In this document: in pieces, positions 50,759 through 59,007 of the stretch | Numbering within the stretch: the first letter of the stretch is position 1 | Layout of the letters: every line of letters starts with the position of its first letter | From: Streptomyces sp. TSRI0281 | Lineage (GTDB): Bacteria; Actinomycetota; Actinomycetes; Streptomycetales; Streptomycetaceae | Assembly (NCBI RefSeq): GCF_001905125.1 | Contig: NZ_LWLE01000006.1 | Span: 121,976-185,975 of the forward strand | Direction: 5' to 3' | DNA: 64,000 nucleotides | Program-made: the position numbers and the translations under genes | Notes under the pieces: model-generated | What the model saw: only the letters and a program-made list of their open reading frames with translations | Told to the model about the DNA's origin: nothing | The model's database searches: none

Positions 50759-50781
50759 ACCGTACGACCCCCCACTGACAA
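50759..50781 (-). promoter_or_regulatory. PafBC (RecA-independent DNA-damage) promoter of uvrB
   Basis: Minus strand TTGTCAGTG (50781-50773), eight bases, TACGGT (50764-50759): an exact match to TTGTCRGTG-N8-TAnnnT, the actinobacterial PafBC-dependent promoter. Confidence 0.85.
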
Positions 50782-50791
50782 CGGGGTCGGA

Positions 50792-51664
50792 TCAGCGGTG
50801 GCGCGGGGGCCGGGTGTCCCTGCGGGCGGGGGTCTCGTGGGTCGCGCGCTGCCGCTGGACGGGCGTGGTCCGGGGCCGGCCGCCGTCGCGCGCGCCACGG
50901 CCGCCCCGCGGGTCGTGCCGGTCGGGCTCCCCCATGACCACCAGCGGGTCGAACATCACGACCACCCCGGCCAGCAGCAGGAAACAGGTGGGGCCGATCA
51001 GCATCGGGATGATCAGGGTGGCGGAGGTGTCACCGGCCAGGGCGCCCGAGCCGGCGTCGGCATGCAGATGGACGTCGAGCGCGGCCATGCCGGTGTAGTG
51101 CATTCCGCTCACCGCCACCCCCATGACCAGGCTCGCGCCCAGGCTGGCCGCGAAGCCGTGGACGGAGACGGCGGCCCAGAGCGCGGCCGTCGCGGCCACC
51201 ACCGCGATCACGACGGAGAGGGACACGGTGACCGTGTCGTACGTGAACTGTCCCCGCAGCCGCATTCCGGCCATGCCGAGGTAGTGCATGGAGGCCACAC
51301 CGAGGCCGGTGATCGTCCCGCCGGTGATCAGCGCCATGCGCGTCGCGCCGCGGTAGCCGACAATGAAAATGCCGATGCCGACCATCACGATCGCCACGGC
51401 GAGGCTCGCGAAGGTGAGGGCCTTGTCGTAGGCGATCGGTGCCCCTTCGACGGTGAACCCCATCATGGCGACGAAATGCATGGTCCAGATACCGGAGCCG
51501 ATGGAGGTGGCGCCCAGCCCGAGCCAGCCGGCCTTGAAGGAGCGTTCCGTCCGCAGGGACCGGGTCGTGCAGCGCAGTCCCAGCGCGGCACCGAGGCAGG
51601 CCATGACAAAAGCCACGACCGGAGTCACGAGGCCGTAGGTGAATCCGTCCACTGTGCCCTGCAT
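50792..51664 (-). CDS. MHYT-domain membrane sensor protein
   Basis: A 290-residue protein with seven predicted helices and three MHYT-type motifs, WTMHFVAMM, ASMHYLGMAGM and SGMHYTGMAAL, proposed to bind copper and sense O2, CO or NO. No output domain follows; the C-terminus is a 50-residue Arg/Pro-rich cytosolic tail. A promoter, TTGTCT-N16-TAGGGT, is at 51728-51701 on the minus strand, with a 36-base leader. The S. coelicolor counterpart lies at the same place next to uvrB as I recall. Confidence 0.88.
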   Translation of the reverse strand: MQGTVDGFTYGLVTPVVAFVMACLGAALGLRCTTRSLRTERSFKAGWLGLGATSIGSGIWTMHFVAMMGFTVEGAPIAYDKALTFASLAVAIVMVGIGIFIVGYRGATRMALITGGTITGLGVASMHYLGMAGMRLRGQFTYDTVTVSLSVVIAVVAATAALWAAVSVHGFAASLGASLVMGVAVSGMHYTGMAALDVHLHADAGSGALAGDTSATLIIPMLIGPTCFLLLAGVVVMFDPLVVMGEPDRHDPRGGRGARDGGRPRTTPVQRQRATHETPARRDTRPPRHR

Positions 51665-51700
51665 GCTGGTACGCCCTTCACGGAAGCCCGGGTTGGGGTG

Positions 51701-51728
51701 ACCCTAAGGGGCGAGGCCCGGCAGACAA
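51701..51728 (-). promoter_or_regulatory. Housekeeping-type promoter of the MHYT gene
   Basis: TTGTCT (51728-51723), 16 bases, TAGGGT (51706-51701), minus strand. Confidence 0.55.
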
Positions 51729-51878
51729 ACATAAGAGCCGCATTTTATCGACACGGAAATCGGCCCCCTGATCCGGTACCGAAGATTCCGTTCACGTGGT
51801 GGCCATCGGTGCCCTGTCCTCCGTTGGTGATCGGCTGCAATTCTCTGCCTGTCCGCATCTCTGACGCGAGGAGTACAC

Positions 51879-52754
51879 GTGTCCGTACGCACCGCAACTG
51901 CGTCCACCGCTGTCGCCACTCTGCTCGGCGCCGGTGCCCTGCTGCTTCCCGCCTCCCAGACACAGGCCGCCGACCGGCACGACAGCCCGGTCGTCTTCGC
52001 CCACCGGGGTGCCTCGGCCTACGCGCCGGAGAACACCCTGGCCGCCGTCGACGCCGCGGACGACCTGGGCATCGACTGGGTGGAGAACGATGTACAGCTC
52101 ACCAAGGACGGTGAGCTGGTCGTCCTGCACGACACCAACCTCAAGCGGACGACGGACGCCGAGCAGATCTATCCCGACCGCGCCCCCTGGGCGGTCAAGG
52201 ACTTCACCGCCGCAGAGATCGCCCGACTGGACGCGGGCAGCTGGTTCGGCACACAGTTCACGGGCGCCCGGGTGCCGACGCTCAAGCAGTATCTGCACCG
52301 GGTCGAGAAGAACCGCCAGAAGCTGCTGCTGGAGATCAAGAGCCCGGAGACGTACCCGGGCATCGAGAAGGCGACTCTCCGGGTGCTGCGCCACGAGGGC
52401 TGGCTCGACCGCGGCCACGTCCGGAACAAGCTGATCATCCAGAGCTTCGGCGGCGACAGCGTGAAGAAGGTGCACGAGCTCCGCCCCGACATCACCACCG
52501 GCTTCCTGGGCACCCCAGCGGTGGCCGATCTGCCGTCGTACGCGGCGTTCACCGACCAGATCAACCCCTCGTACTCGACGATCAGCGCGGACTACGTGGC
52601 GGCCGTGCACGCGCTGAAGGGCGCGCACGGCAAGCGGCTCCGGGTGAACACCTGGACCGTCAACGACGCGGCGAACGCGGCCAAGGTCCAGGGCTTCGGG
52701 GTCGACGGCATCATCACCAACTACCCCGACGTCGTGCGCGACGCCACGCGCTGA
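51879..52754 (+). CDS. Secreted glycerophosphodiester phosphodiesterase
   Basis: Hydrolyses glycerophosphodiesters (from phospholipids or teichoic acid) to glycerol-3-phosphate. The 291-residue protein has a signal peptide (STAVATLLGAGALLLPASQTQA) and a GDPD TIM-barrel: FAHRGASAYAPENTLAAV with the catalytic His, WVENDVQLTKDGELVVLHD, LLLEIKSPE and VNTWTVNDAANA. GTG 51879 has GAGGAG upstream. Likely extracellular phosphate or glycerol scavenging. Confidence 0.92.
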   Translation: MSVRTATASTAVATLLGAGALLLPASQTQAADRHDSPVVFAHRGASAYAPENTLAAVDAADDLGIDWVENDVQLTKDGELVVLHDTNLKRTTDAEQIYPDRAPWAVKDFTAAEIARLDAGSWFGTQFTGARVPTLKQYLHRVEKNRQKLLLEIKSPETYPGIEKATLRVLRHEGWLDRGHVRNKLIIQSFGGDSVKKVHELRPDITTGFLGTPAVADLPSYAAFTDQINPSYSTISADYVAAVHALKGAHGKRLRVNTWTVNDAANAAKVQGFGVDGIITNYPDVVRDATR

Positions 52755-52800
52755 CCCGGAACGCAGGGACGAAGCAGCGCGCCGGGCGGCTGGCGGCTGG

Positions 52801-52847
52801 CTACGGGCTACGGGCTACGGGCTACGGGCTACGGGCTACGGGCTACG
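52801..52847. repeat. Heptanucleotide repeat CTACGGG, 6.7 copies
   Basis: Six perfect CTACGGG units from 52801 to 52842 plus CTACG; flanked by related GGCTGGCGGCTGG. It ends 20 bases upstream of the ogt damage promoter. Confidence 0.95.
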
Positions 52848-52866
52848 AAAGGCCGTGAATCCGCCG

Positions 52867-52889
52867 TTGTCAGTGCCCGGTCGTACGGT
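52867..52889 (+). promoter_or_regulatory. PafBC (RecA-independent DNA-damage) promoter of ogt
   Basis: TTGTCAGTG (52867-52875), eight bases, TACGGT (52884-52889): exact match to the PafBC consensus; ATG follows seven bases later, so the transcript is probably leaderless. Confidence 0.85.
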
Positions 52890-52896
52890 GGTCGAC

Positions 52897-53442
52897 ATGA
52901 ACAGCGCCGAGCAGTCCGTGGAGTGGTCCGTCGTGCCCAGCGACATCGGGCCGCTGTTGCTCGCCGCCACCGGTACCGGGCTGGTGAGCGTGATCTTCCA
53001 CGCCCGTCCCCCGGTGCGGGAGAAGGCGCTCGGGCAGCTGCGTACGCGGCTGGGCGCGGAGCCGGTACAGACCCCCGGCTCCGCGCGGCTCGCCGAGCCG
53101 ATACGCCAGCTCGCGGCGTACTTCGCGGGTGGGCTGAAGGAATTCACGCTCCCCCTGGACTGGTCGCTGACCTCGGGTTTCCACCGGGAGGTCCTCCGCG
53201 AGCTGGCGTCCGGCGTGCCGTACGGGACGGTCGTCGGGTACGGGGACCTGGCGGCGCGGGTCGGGCAGCCGGGGGCGGCGCAGGCCGTGGGGGCGGCCAT
53301 GGGGTCCAACCCGCTGCCGGTGGTGGTGCCGTGCCACCGGGTGGTGGAGAGCGACGGCGGACTCGGCGGCTTCGGCGGCGGGCTGGAGACCAAGCGACAG
53401 CTGCTGGCCCTGGAAGGGGTCCTCCCGCAGCCCTTGTTCTAG
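52897..53442 (+). CDS. ogt: Methylated-DNA--protein-cysteine methyltransferase
   Basis: Suicide repair enzyme for O6-alkylguanine. The 181-residue protein has the acceptor motif PCHRVV (C146), the helix-turn-helix region VPYGTVVGYGDLAARVGQPG with the Arg-finger-type environment, and the N-terminal Ada/Ogt-like domain. ATG 52897 is chosen for its position after the damage promoter. Stand-alone gene between GDPD and an MFS transporter. Confidence 0.93.
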   Translation: MNSAEQSVEWSVVPSDIGPLLLAATGTGLVSVIFHARPPVREKALGQLRTRLGAEPVQTPGSARLAEPIRQLAAYFAGGLKEFTLPLDWSLTSGFHREVLRELASGVPYGTVVGYGDLAARVGQPGAAQAVGAAMGSNPLPVVVPCHRVVESDGGLGGFGGGLETKRQLLALEGVLPQPLF

Positions 53443-53538
53443 AAGGGGCAGGTGAGGGACCGCACCTGGGACAGGGAACGCGCCAGGGACACCACGGCCG
53501 CCTTCGCACTCACGTACGAGGAATGGCACACTTCGCCG

Positions 53539-54798
53539 GTGACGACGACCCTCCCGGTACCACCGGTCACGGCTGCCGACCTGCCCGTTCTGCGCCGCAG
53601 GACCTCTGCCGTGCTCATCGCCAGCCAGATACTCGGCGGCCTCGGTGTGCCCATCGGTATCGCCCTGGCCCCGGTCCTGGCCACAGAGGTGAGTGGCTCC
53701 GAAGCGCTGTCCGGTCTCGCCCCGACCGCCTCGGTGGCCGGTACGGCTCTGCTGTCGCTGCCGCTGGCCGCGCTGATGACCTCGCGGGGCCGCCGCCCCG
53801 GTCTGGTGCTCGCCTATCTGGTCGGTGCGCTCGGCGCGGGCCTGGTGGTGCTCGCGACCATCGTGGAGAGCTTTCCGCTGCTGCTGCTCGGCATGGCCGG
53901 GTTCGGCGCCGGCTCGTCGGCCAATCTCCAGGCCCGGTTCGCCGCCGCGGATCTCGCGGCGCCGGAACGGCGGGGCCGGGCCATCTCCACCGTCATCTGG
54001 GCCACCACGATCGGTTCGGTGCTCGGACCCAACATCGCGGCACCGGCGGGCCGCCTCTTCCGCGGTACGCCCGTGTCCGAGACGGCGGGGCCGTACCTCA
54101 TCGCGGCCGCCATCTTCCTGCTCGCGGGCCTGGTGGTCGCGGTCCTGCTGCGCCCCGATCCGCTGCTCACCGCGCGGGCGCTGGCTCCGGGCGACGGCCG
54201 CTCCACCGGGAAGCGTTCGCTGCGTACCGGAATCGCCGCCGTCCGGGCCGCGCCGATGGCCCGGCTGGCGCTGGTGACCGTGGCCGTGTCGCACACCGCG
54301 ATGGTTTCGATCATGGTCATGACCCCGGTGGACCTGGGACGGCACGGTGCGGACATCCAGCTGATCGGCCTGGTCATCAGCGGCCATATCGCGGGCATGT
54401 ACGCGTTCTCGCCGGTGATGGGGTGGCTGTCCGACCGGCTCGGCCGGCTCGCCGTCATCGGTCTGGCGGTCGGCCTGCTCGCCTGCGCCGCGCTGCTGGC
54501 GGGCACCGCCGGTGCCCGCCACGGGCAGACCGCCGCCGGGCTGTTCGTGCTCGGTCTCGGCTGGTCGGCGGGCATGATCGCCGGTTCGGCCCTGCTCACC
54601 GACTCCGTGCCGCAGGCGGCCCGCGCCGCCGTGCAGGGCCTGTCGGACCTGACCATGAACACGGCGGCGGGCATCGGCGGAGCCGCCGCCGGGGTGATCG
54701 TCGCCCAATGGGGCTACGGCCCGCTGAACGCGATCGGCGCCTGCCTGCTGCTGCCGATGGCCGCGCTCGCCCTTCGCCGCGGCCTGCGAGAGGGCTAG
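53539..54798 (+). CDS. MFS transporter
   Basis: A 419-residue major facilitator protein with about 12 helices; the loop 2-3 motif appears as LMTSRGRRPGL and its second-half counterpart as WLSDRLGRLAVIG. Probably a proton-coupled exporter of unknown substrate. I chose GTG 53539 (MTTTLPVPPVT) with a CACACT -10 box just upstream, suggesting a leaderless message; an ATG at 53452 would add 29 charged residues. It starts 96 bases after ogt. Confidence 0.85.
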   Translation: MTTTLPVPPVTAADLPVLRRRTSAVLIASQILGGLGVPIGIALAPVLATEVSGSEALSGLAPTASVAGTALLSLPLAALMTSRGRRPGLVLAYLVGALGAGLVVLATIVESFPLLLLGMAGFGAGSSANLQARFAAADLAAPERRGRAISTVIWATTIGSVLGPNIAAPAGRLFRGTPVSETAGPYLIAAAIFLLAGLVVAVLLRPDPLLTARALAPGDGRSTGKRSLRTGIAAVRAAPMARLALVTVAVSHTAMVSIMVMTPVDLGRHGADIQLIGLVISGHIAGMYAFSPVMGWLSDRLGRLAVIGLAVGLLACAALLAGTAGARHGQTAAGLFVLGLGWSAGMIAGSALLTDSVPQAARAAVQGLSDLTMNTAAGIGGAAAGVIVAQWGYGPLNAIGACLLLPMAALALRRGLREG

Positions 54799-54951
54799 GA
54801 GAAGGCCAGGGCGCAGAGCCGAGGGCCGGGCGGATTCCGGCGGCCTCAGGGGCACCAGAAGCCCGGACAACTCCAACGGCCCCCAGCGGCCCGACCGGCT
54901 CCGGACAGCCCCAACGGCTCCCGACCGGCTTCAGCAGTCCCAGCGGCCTCA

Positions 54952-54981
54952 GAGACCTGAGAGACCTGAGAGACCTCAGAG
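54952..54981. repeat. 9-bp repeat GAGACCTGA, three copies
   Basis: Units at 54952, 54961 and 54970 (last with one change); the third supplies the stop codon of the cupin gene at 54976-54978. The stretch 54799-54950 holds further degenerate CGGCTCC-type repeats and no gene. Confidence 0.85.
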
Positions 54982-55338
54982 GCTGATGTGGTACGCCTTG
55001 CGCAGCGTCTCGTGCACCGTCCACGTCGTACGGTCGCCCTCCCGCAGCACGCAGGCGTCCCCCGGCCCGATCTCCAGCGTCGCGCCGCCGTCGACCACGA
55101 CCGTCGCCCGCCCGCTGACGACCACGAACAGCTCATCGGCCTCGGTGTCGGTGACCACTCCGGGCGTGATCTGCCAGATCCCGCGCACCTGCTTGCCGTC
55201 CCCGGACTCCCACAGCACCTTCCCCGTCACGACGGGGTCCCCGGAGACGATCTGTGCCGGATCCAGGGGTTCCGGCTCCAGTTCGGCGTCCGGAATGTGC
55301 ACGGCGAAGGAGGCAGGAGCTTGATCAAGTGTTGTCAT
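54976..55338 (-). CDS. Cupin-domain protein (DUF861-type)
   Basis: A 120-residue single cupin barrel of the (S)-ureidoglycine aminohydrolase-like group: ESGDGKQVRGIWQITPGV, then TDTEADELFVVVSGRATVVVD and the second motif GPGDACVLREGDRTTWTVHE. The His of motif 1 is replaced, as usual in this subfamily, so an enzymatic role is uncertain. ATG 55338; divergent from psuG across 165 bases in which I see no clear operator. Confidence 0.82.
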   Translation of the reverse strand: MTTLDQAPASFAVHIPDAELEPEPLDPAQIVSGDPVVTGKVLWESGDGKQVRGIWQITPGVVTDTEADELFVVVSGRATVVVDGGATLEIGPGDACVLREGDRTTWTVHETLRKAYHISL

Positions 55339-55503
55339 GGCCGGTCACCTTAGCGAGCGCCCCCGGCAACCCCGCCACCAGGCCCGACCTGCGGGCACTG
55401 CGGACGGGCACCGCGGACCGGCACTGCGGGGGCCGCGGGGGAAGCACCTGGGGAACGTGCCGCTCCGTGTTTGCGGGCGCCCTGCCCGCGACAGGGATGG
55501 GGC

Positions 55504-56478
55504 ATGCCACAGAACACATCGGAGCGGACACCCGAGCACACATCCGGCCCCACGCGGGGCGACACCCGGCGCTACGCACCGGTGCTGTCCGACGAAGTGG
55601 GCGCGGCCATCGCCGCCCGGCGCCCCGTCGTCGCCCTGGAGTCGACGATCATCGCGCACGGTCTGCCGCGTCCCCGCAATCTTCGGGTCGCCAGGGAACT
55701 GGAGGAGCTCGTCCGCACCGCGGGGGCCGTCCCCGCCACCGTCGCCGTACTGGACGGCCGGGCCCATGTGGGCCTGGACAAGGCGGGGTTGGAGCGGGTC
55801 GCCGGTGACCCGGCGATACGGAAGCTGGGCCACCGGGACCTCGCGCCCGCGTTGGCGACGGGCGCGAGCGGGGCGACGACGGTGTCCGCGACGGCCTTCC
55901 TGGCGGCCCGCGCGGGTCTGCGCGTCTTCGCCACCGGCGGCCTCGGCGGAGTGCACCGGGAATGGACGCGGAACCAGGACGAGTCGGCGGACCTGCGGCT
56001 GCTCGCGCGTACCGGCATCACCGTGGTGTGCGCGGGAGTGAAGTCGATCCTCGACGTCCCGGCCACCCTCCAGCGCCTGGAGACCCTGGGAGTCGGAGTG
56101 CTCGGCTACGGCACCGGGTATTTCCCCGGCTTCTATCTCAGCAGTTCGGGCGAGCCGGTCGACTGGACGGTCCGTACGCCCGAGGAGGTGGCGGAGGTGA
56201 TGCGGGCGCGCGAGGCGCTCGGCGGACCGGAATCCGCGTTGATCGTCGCCAACCCCGTGCCGGAGAAAGACCAGTTGGATCCCGCGACGCACGACCGGGT
56301 GCTGGCCGAGGCGCTGGACGCGTGCCGGGAGCGCGGCATCGTGGGGCAGGCCGTCACGCCGTTCCTGCTGGACCAGCTGATGCGGCGGACCGAAGGCGCG
56401 TCACTGGAGGCCAACTTGGCTACGGTACGCGGAAATGTGCGGCTCGCGGCACGGATCGCAGCGGCGGCCGTACGGTGA
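55504..56478 (+). CDS. psuG: Pseudouridine-5'-phosphate glycosidase
   Basis: Cleaves pseudouridine-5-phosphate to uracil and ribose-5-phosphate, reversing a C-C glycosidic bond. The 324-residue protein has the catalytic Glu region VVALESTIIAHGLPRP, the Lys in KLGHRDLAPAL, ATGGLGGVHR and the NPVPEKDQLD loop, with manganese-ligand Asp in RNQDESADL. ATG 55504 begins MPQNTSERTPEH. Overlaps the kinase gene that supplies its substrate. Confidence 0.92.
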   Translation: MPQNTSERTPEHTSGPTRGDTRRYAPVLSDEVGAAIAARRPVVALESTIIAHGLPRPRNLRVARELEELVRTAGAVPATVAVLDGRAHVGLDKAGLERVAGDPAIRKLGHRDLAPALATGASGATTVSATAFLAARAGLRVFATGGLGGVHREWTRNQDESADLRLLARTGITVVCAGVKSILDVPATLQRLETLGVGVLGYGTGYFPGFYLSSSGEPVDWTVRTPEEVAEVMRAREALGGPESALIVANPVPEKDQLDPATHDRVLAEALDACRERGIVGQAVTPFLLDQLMRRTEGASLEANLATVRGNVRLAARIAAAAVR

Positions 56479-57392
56479 CGGAGGCGGGCGACCGCTCCCC
56501 GTCCGGCGGGCTCCTCGTCGTCGGCGAGGTGGTCACGGACATCGTGGCCCGGCATGCGTCGGCGCTCGTCCACGGCACAGACACGGCGGCCCGGATCAGC
56601 ACGCTGCCGGGCGGCGCGGGTGCCAACGCGGCCTGCTGGGCGGCCCGTTCGGGCTGCCGGGACGTCACCCTGCTGGCCCGCGCGGGCGCCGGTTCCGTGA
56701 CCTGGCACCGGGAGGCCCTGGAACGGGCGGGCGTACGTCCGCTGCTGGCCGTGGACGCCGAGACGCCCACCGCGACGGTCATCGCACTGGTGGACCGGGC
56801 CGCCGAGCGCACCTTCCTCACCGACAGCGGCGCGGTACTGCGCCTGCGCCCCGACGACTTCTCGCCCTCGATGCTCGACGGCATCGCCCACCTCCACCTC
56901 TCCGGATATCTCCTCTTCGGCGCGACGAGCCGCGCGACGGCCCTGCGCGCGGCCGGGGCGGCCCGGCAGCGGAACATCCCGGTGAGCGTGGACCCCGCCT
57001 CCGCGGGATTTCTGGCCGGACTCGGCGTCGACCGGTTCCTGGAGTTCACCGAGGGGACGGACCTGTTGCTGCCCAACGCGGACGAGGCCAGGATGCTGAC
57101 CGGTCTGCCCGAACCCGCCGACGCGGCGGCCAAGTTGAGCCGGCAGTTCTCCCAGGTCGTCGTCACCCTCGGCGACCGGGGCGCCCTGCTGGCCGCCGAG
57201 GGAGCGGTGACCGGCCACGTCGCCGCCGTGCCGGTCCGCGATCCGGTCGACTCGACGGGGGCGGGTGACGCGTTCACCGGCGGCTTCCTCGCGGCCCGCC
57301 TCGCCGGGGCGGACGACGCGTCGGCAGCGGCGGCGGGCTGCCGGGCGGGAGCCGAAGCGGTCACGACGGTCGGCGGCAGACCCCCCGCGTAG
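56475..57392 (+). CDS. psuK: PfkB-family kinase, probable pseudouridine kinase
   Basis: A 305-residue ribokinase-family sugar kinase. Signatures: STLPGGAGANAACWAARSG near the N-terminus and DSTGAGDAFTGGFLAARLAG with the catalytic Asp near the C-terminus. Coupled to psuG by a four-base overlap (GTGA at 56475), so it most likely phosphorylates pseudouridine salvaged from RNA turnover. The specific substrate is inferred from this pairing only. Confidence 0.88.
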   Translation: MTEAGDRSPSGGLLVVGEVVTDIVARHASALVHGTDTAARISTLPGGAGANAACWAARSGCRDVTLLARAGAGSVTWHREALERAGVRPLLAVDAETPTATVIALVDRAAERTFLTDSGAVLRLRPDDFSPSMLDGIAHLHLSGYLLFGATSRATALRAAGAARQRNIPVSVDPASAGFLAGLGVDRFLEFTEGTDLLLPNADEARMLTGLPEPADAAAKLSRQFSQVVVTLGDRGALLAAEGAVTGHVAAVPVRDPVDSTGAGDAFTGGFLAARLAGADDASAAAAGCRAGAEAVTTVGGRPPA

Positions 57393-57417
57393 CCCTGGCG
57401 CGGGCACGCCCCTCCGC

Positions 57418-57447
57418 TCGGTCCTCAGCCCTCGGTCCTCAGCCCTC
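57418..57447. repeat. 14-bp direct repeat, two copies
   Basis: TCGGTCCTCAGCCC occurs twice in tandem and runs into the stop codon region of the minus-strand gene at 57439. Confidence 0.7.
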
Positions 57448-58878
57448 GGCCGTCGGCCCCGACCAGGCAGGATGCCGTGGGTCATCGGCCCGTACGACCA
57501 CATCGGCACGGTCGGTGGGCGCCACCTCGTCCTCGTAACGGGCGAAGGCGGGCAGCGTCCACCGGTCGGCGTCCCCGGTGCGCCGCAGCAGAGCCCCCGG
57601 TGAGAGCCGCAGATGGACACTCAGGTCGAACGGGAACCAGCGCCCCAGCAGCAGCGGCCCGTGCACGAGCACCACCCCGCCCTCCGGCAGCGTCCGGTAC
57701 GGGCTCCTGGTGGCCCGGTCCGTCACCGGGTCCCACAGGTCCGGCAGCACCCTTCCGCTGCCGCCCGCCTCCAGCGGGCCGAACACCTCGCGCCACAGCG
57801 CGCCCGTGTCGAACCAGCCGTCGGCGTACGAGTCGGGGTCCTCCTTGCCGTACTCGTACCGAAGGCTCGCCGGACGCAGGAACCCCTCGGTCGCGACGGT
57901 GAGCACCGCACGGCCGCGCACCCGCAGCCGCTGAGCGACACGGTCGGCCAGTTCGCCGGTACGGGCCGCCGGGGCGCCGTCGATACCGGCCTTGAGCCAG
58001 GCGCCACCGTCCGCGGGTGTCAGGCCGTCGATGTGCGCGGACAGGGCGTCGGCCAGCCCGTCCCAGGTGATCGCTTCGAGTCGCACAGGCCCATCATCCC
58101 CCGCCGGGCCGCTCCCCCGCCGGGCCGCTCCCCCGCCGGGCCGCTCCGCCGCCGGGGGCGGACGACGTCCGAGGTGCCGCTCCACGAGGCGGACCACCCG
58201 GTCGGCCCGCGGACCGAGGCCGGGTTCGCGGGCGGCGGCGGTCCGGGCGAGGCGGGTGATGTCGGCGGGCCAGTCGCCGGTGACGGTGTCCGGTGCGTCG
58301 ATGCGCCGGAAGCCGCGCTCCAACAGGCCCAGGGCGGTCTGCGGCTGCTCGCGCACCACCGCTTTCACCGCGGCGACGGCGTTGGCGAGCGCGCTGGCGG
58401 GTCTGGACCAGGCCTCGCCGCGCGCACCGGGGCAGTCGTCGGGCAGGCCGTAGGTCAGGCATGCGTCGGGCAGGCCGACGGCCGACGCGGCGCCGATCTC
58501 CAGATCGAGGCGCCAGAAGAGCGGATGGTCCAGGAAGGACGCGAAGAGCAGGCGTCGCCTCGGGGAATGCCGGAGGTCGGGGTCGGTGCGCAGTGATTCG
58601 AGGGGCTGGAGCGCACGGAGAACGTCCGGTGCGGCCTCGACACAGGCCGCGAAGCGGTCGTCGGGCACGGTCCAGTTGATGTCGATATCGCTGTAGACAT
58701 CCGCCGTCCCCCGGGCCGGCGACCCTCTCAGTTCGGCACGGGAGCCGGGGCTGTGGGCGCGCAGCGCACGCAACAGGTCCTGGGCGAACGCGGCACGGCA
58801 CGCCGGATCGAGGGACGCGTCGCCGCAGTCCGGAGCGTCACCGTGCGGTACGTGGCCGCAGTGCGCGTCGTCGTCCAT
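57439..58878 (-). CDS. Nucleotidyltransferase domain fused to uridine-kinase-like domain
   Basis: A 479-residue two-part protein. Residues about 35-70 hold a nucleotidyltransferase core (ELRGSPARGTADVYSDIDINW: GS then D-I-D). From about residue 265 (VRLEAITWDGLADALSAHID) it matches actinobacterial uridine-kinase-like proteins (GFLRPASLRYEYGKEDPDSY; VHGPLLLGRWFPFDLSVHL), but the P-loop is degenerate (GIDGAPAARTG, no GK[ST]). The two parts join through sixteen codons translated from three copies of a 16-base repeat. The second part may also be made alone from GTG 58086 behind GATGAT (58098-58093). Function unproven. Confidence 0.7.
   Translation of the reverse strand: MDDDAHCGHVPHGDAPDCGDASLDPACRAAFAQDLLRALRAHSPGSRAELRGSPARGTADVYSDIDINWTVPDDRFAACVEAAPDVLRALQPLESLRTDPDLRHSPRRRLLFASFLDHPLFWRLDLEIGAASAVGLPDACLTYGLPDDCPGARGEAWSRPASALANAVAAVKAVVREQPQTALGLLERGFRRIDAPDTVTGDWPADITRLARTAAAREPGLGPRADRVVRLVERHLGRRPPPAAERPGGGAARRGSGPAGDDGPVRLEAITWDGLADALSAHIDGLTPADGGAWLKAGIDGAPAARTGELADRVAQRLRVRGRAVLTVATEGFLRPASLRYEYGKEDPDSYADGWFDTGALWREVFGPLEAGGSGRVLPDLWDPVTDRATRSPYRTLPEGGVVLVHGPLLLGRWFPFDLSVHLRLSPGALLRRTGDADRWTLPAFARYEDEVAPTDRADVVVRADDPRHPAWSGPTAEG
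58099..58148. repeat. 16-bp tandem repeat, three copies, in coding linker
   Basis: GCCGGGCC recurs at 58103, 58119 and 58135 in a unit CCCCGCCGGGCCGCTC. The unit is not divisible by three; exactly three copies (48 bases) keep the two domains of the fusion protein in frame. Confidence 0.9.
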
Positions 58879-59007
58879 GAACGGCCGCTCCCCTCCGCCC
58901 CGGTCCGTGGCACGGGACCGGGCGCGGCCACGCTACCCCTGGCTCCCGCACCGCAACCGCCACGACCCGCTTCACCTCACCACGACCCGCCTCACCTCGC
59001 CACGGCG

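Noticed and set aside
51790..51800. PHO box upstream of the GDPD gene (GTTCACGTGGT)
   Set aside because: Only one 11-base unit resembles the PhoP repeat; the neighbouring 11-base units on both sides do not match.
57439..58086. A functional uridine kinase
   Set aside because: The region equivalent to the P-loop lacks GK[ST], so catalytic activity cannot be claimed from sequence.
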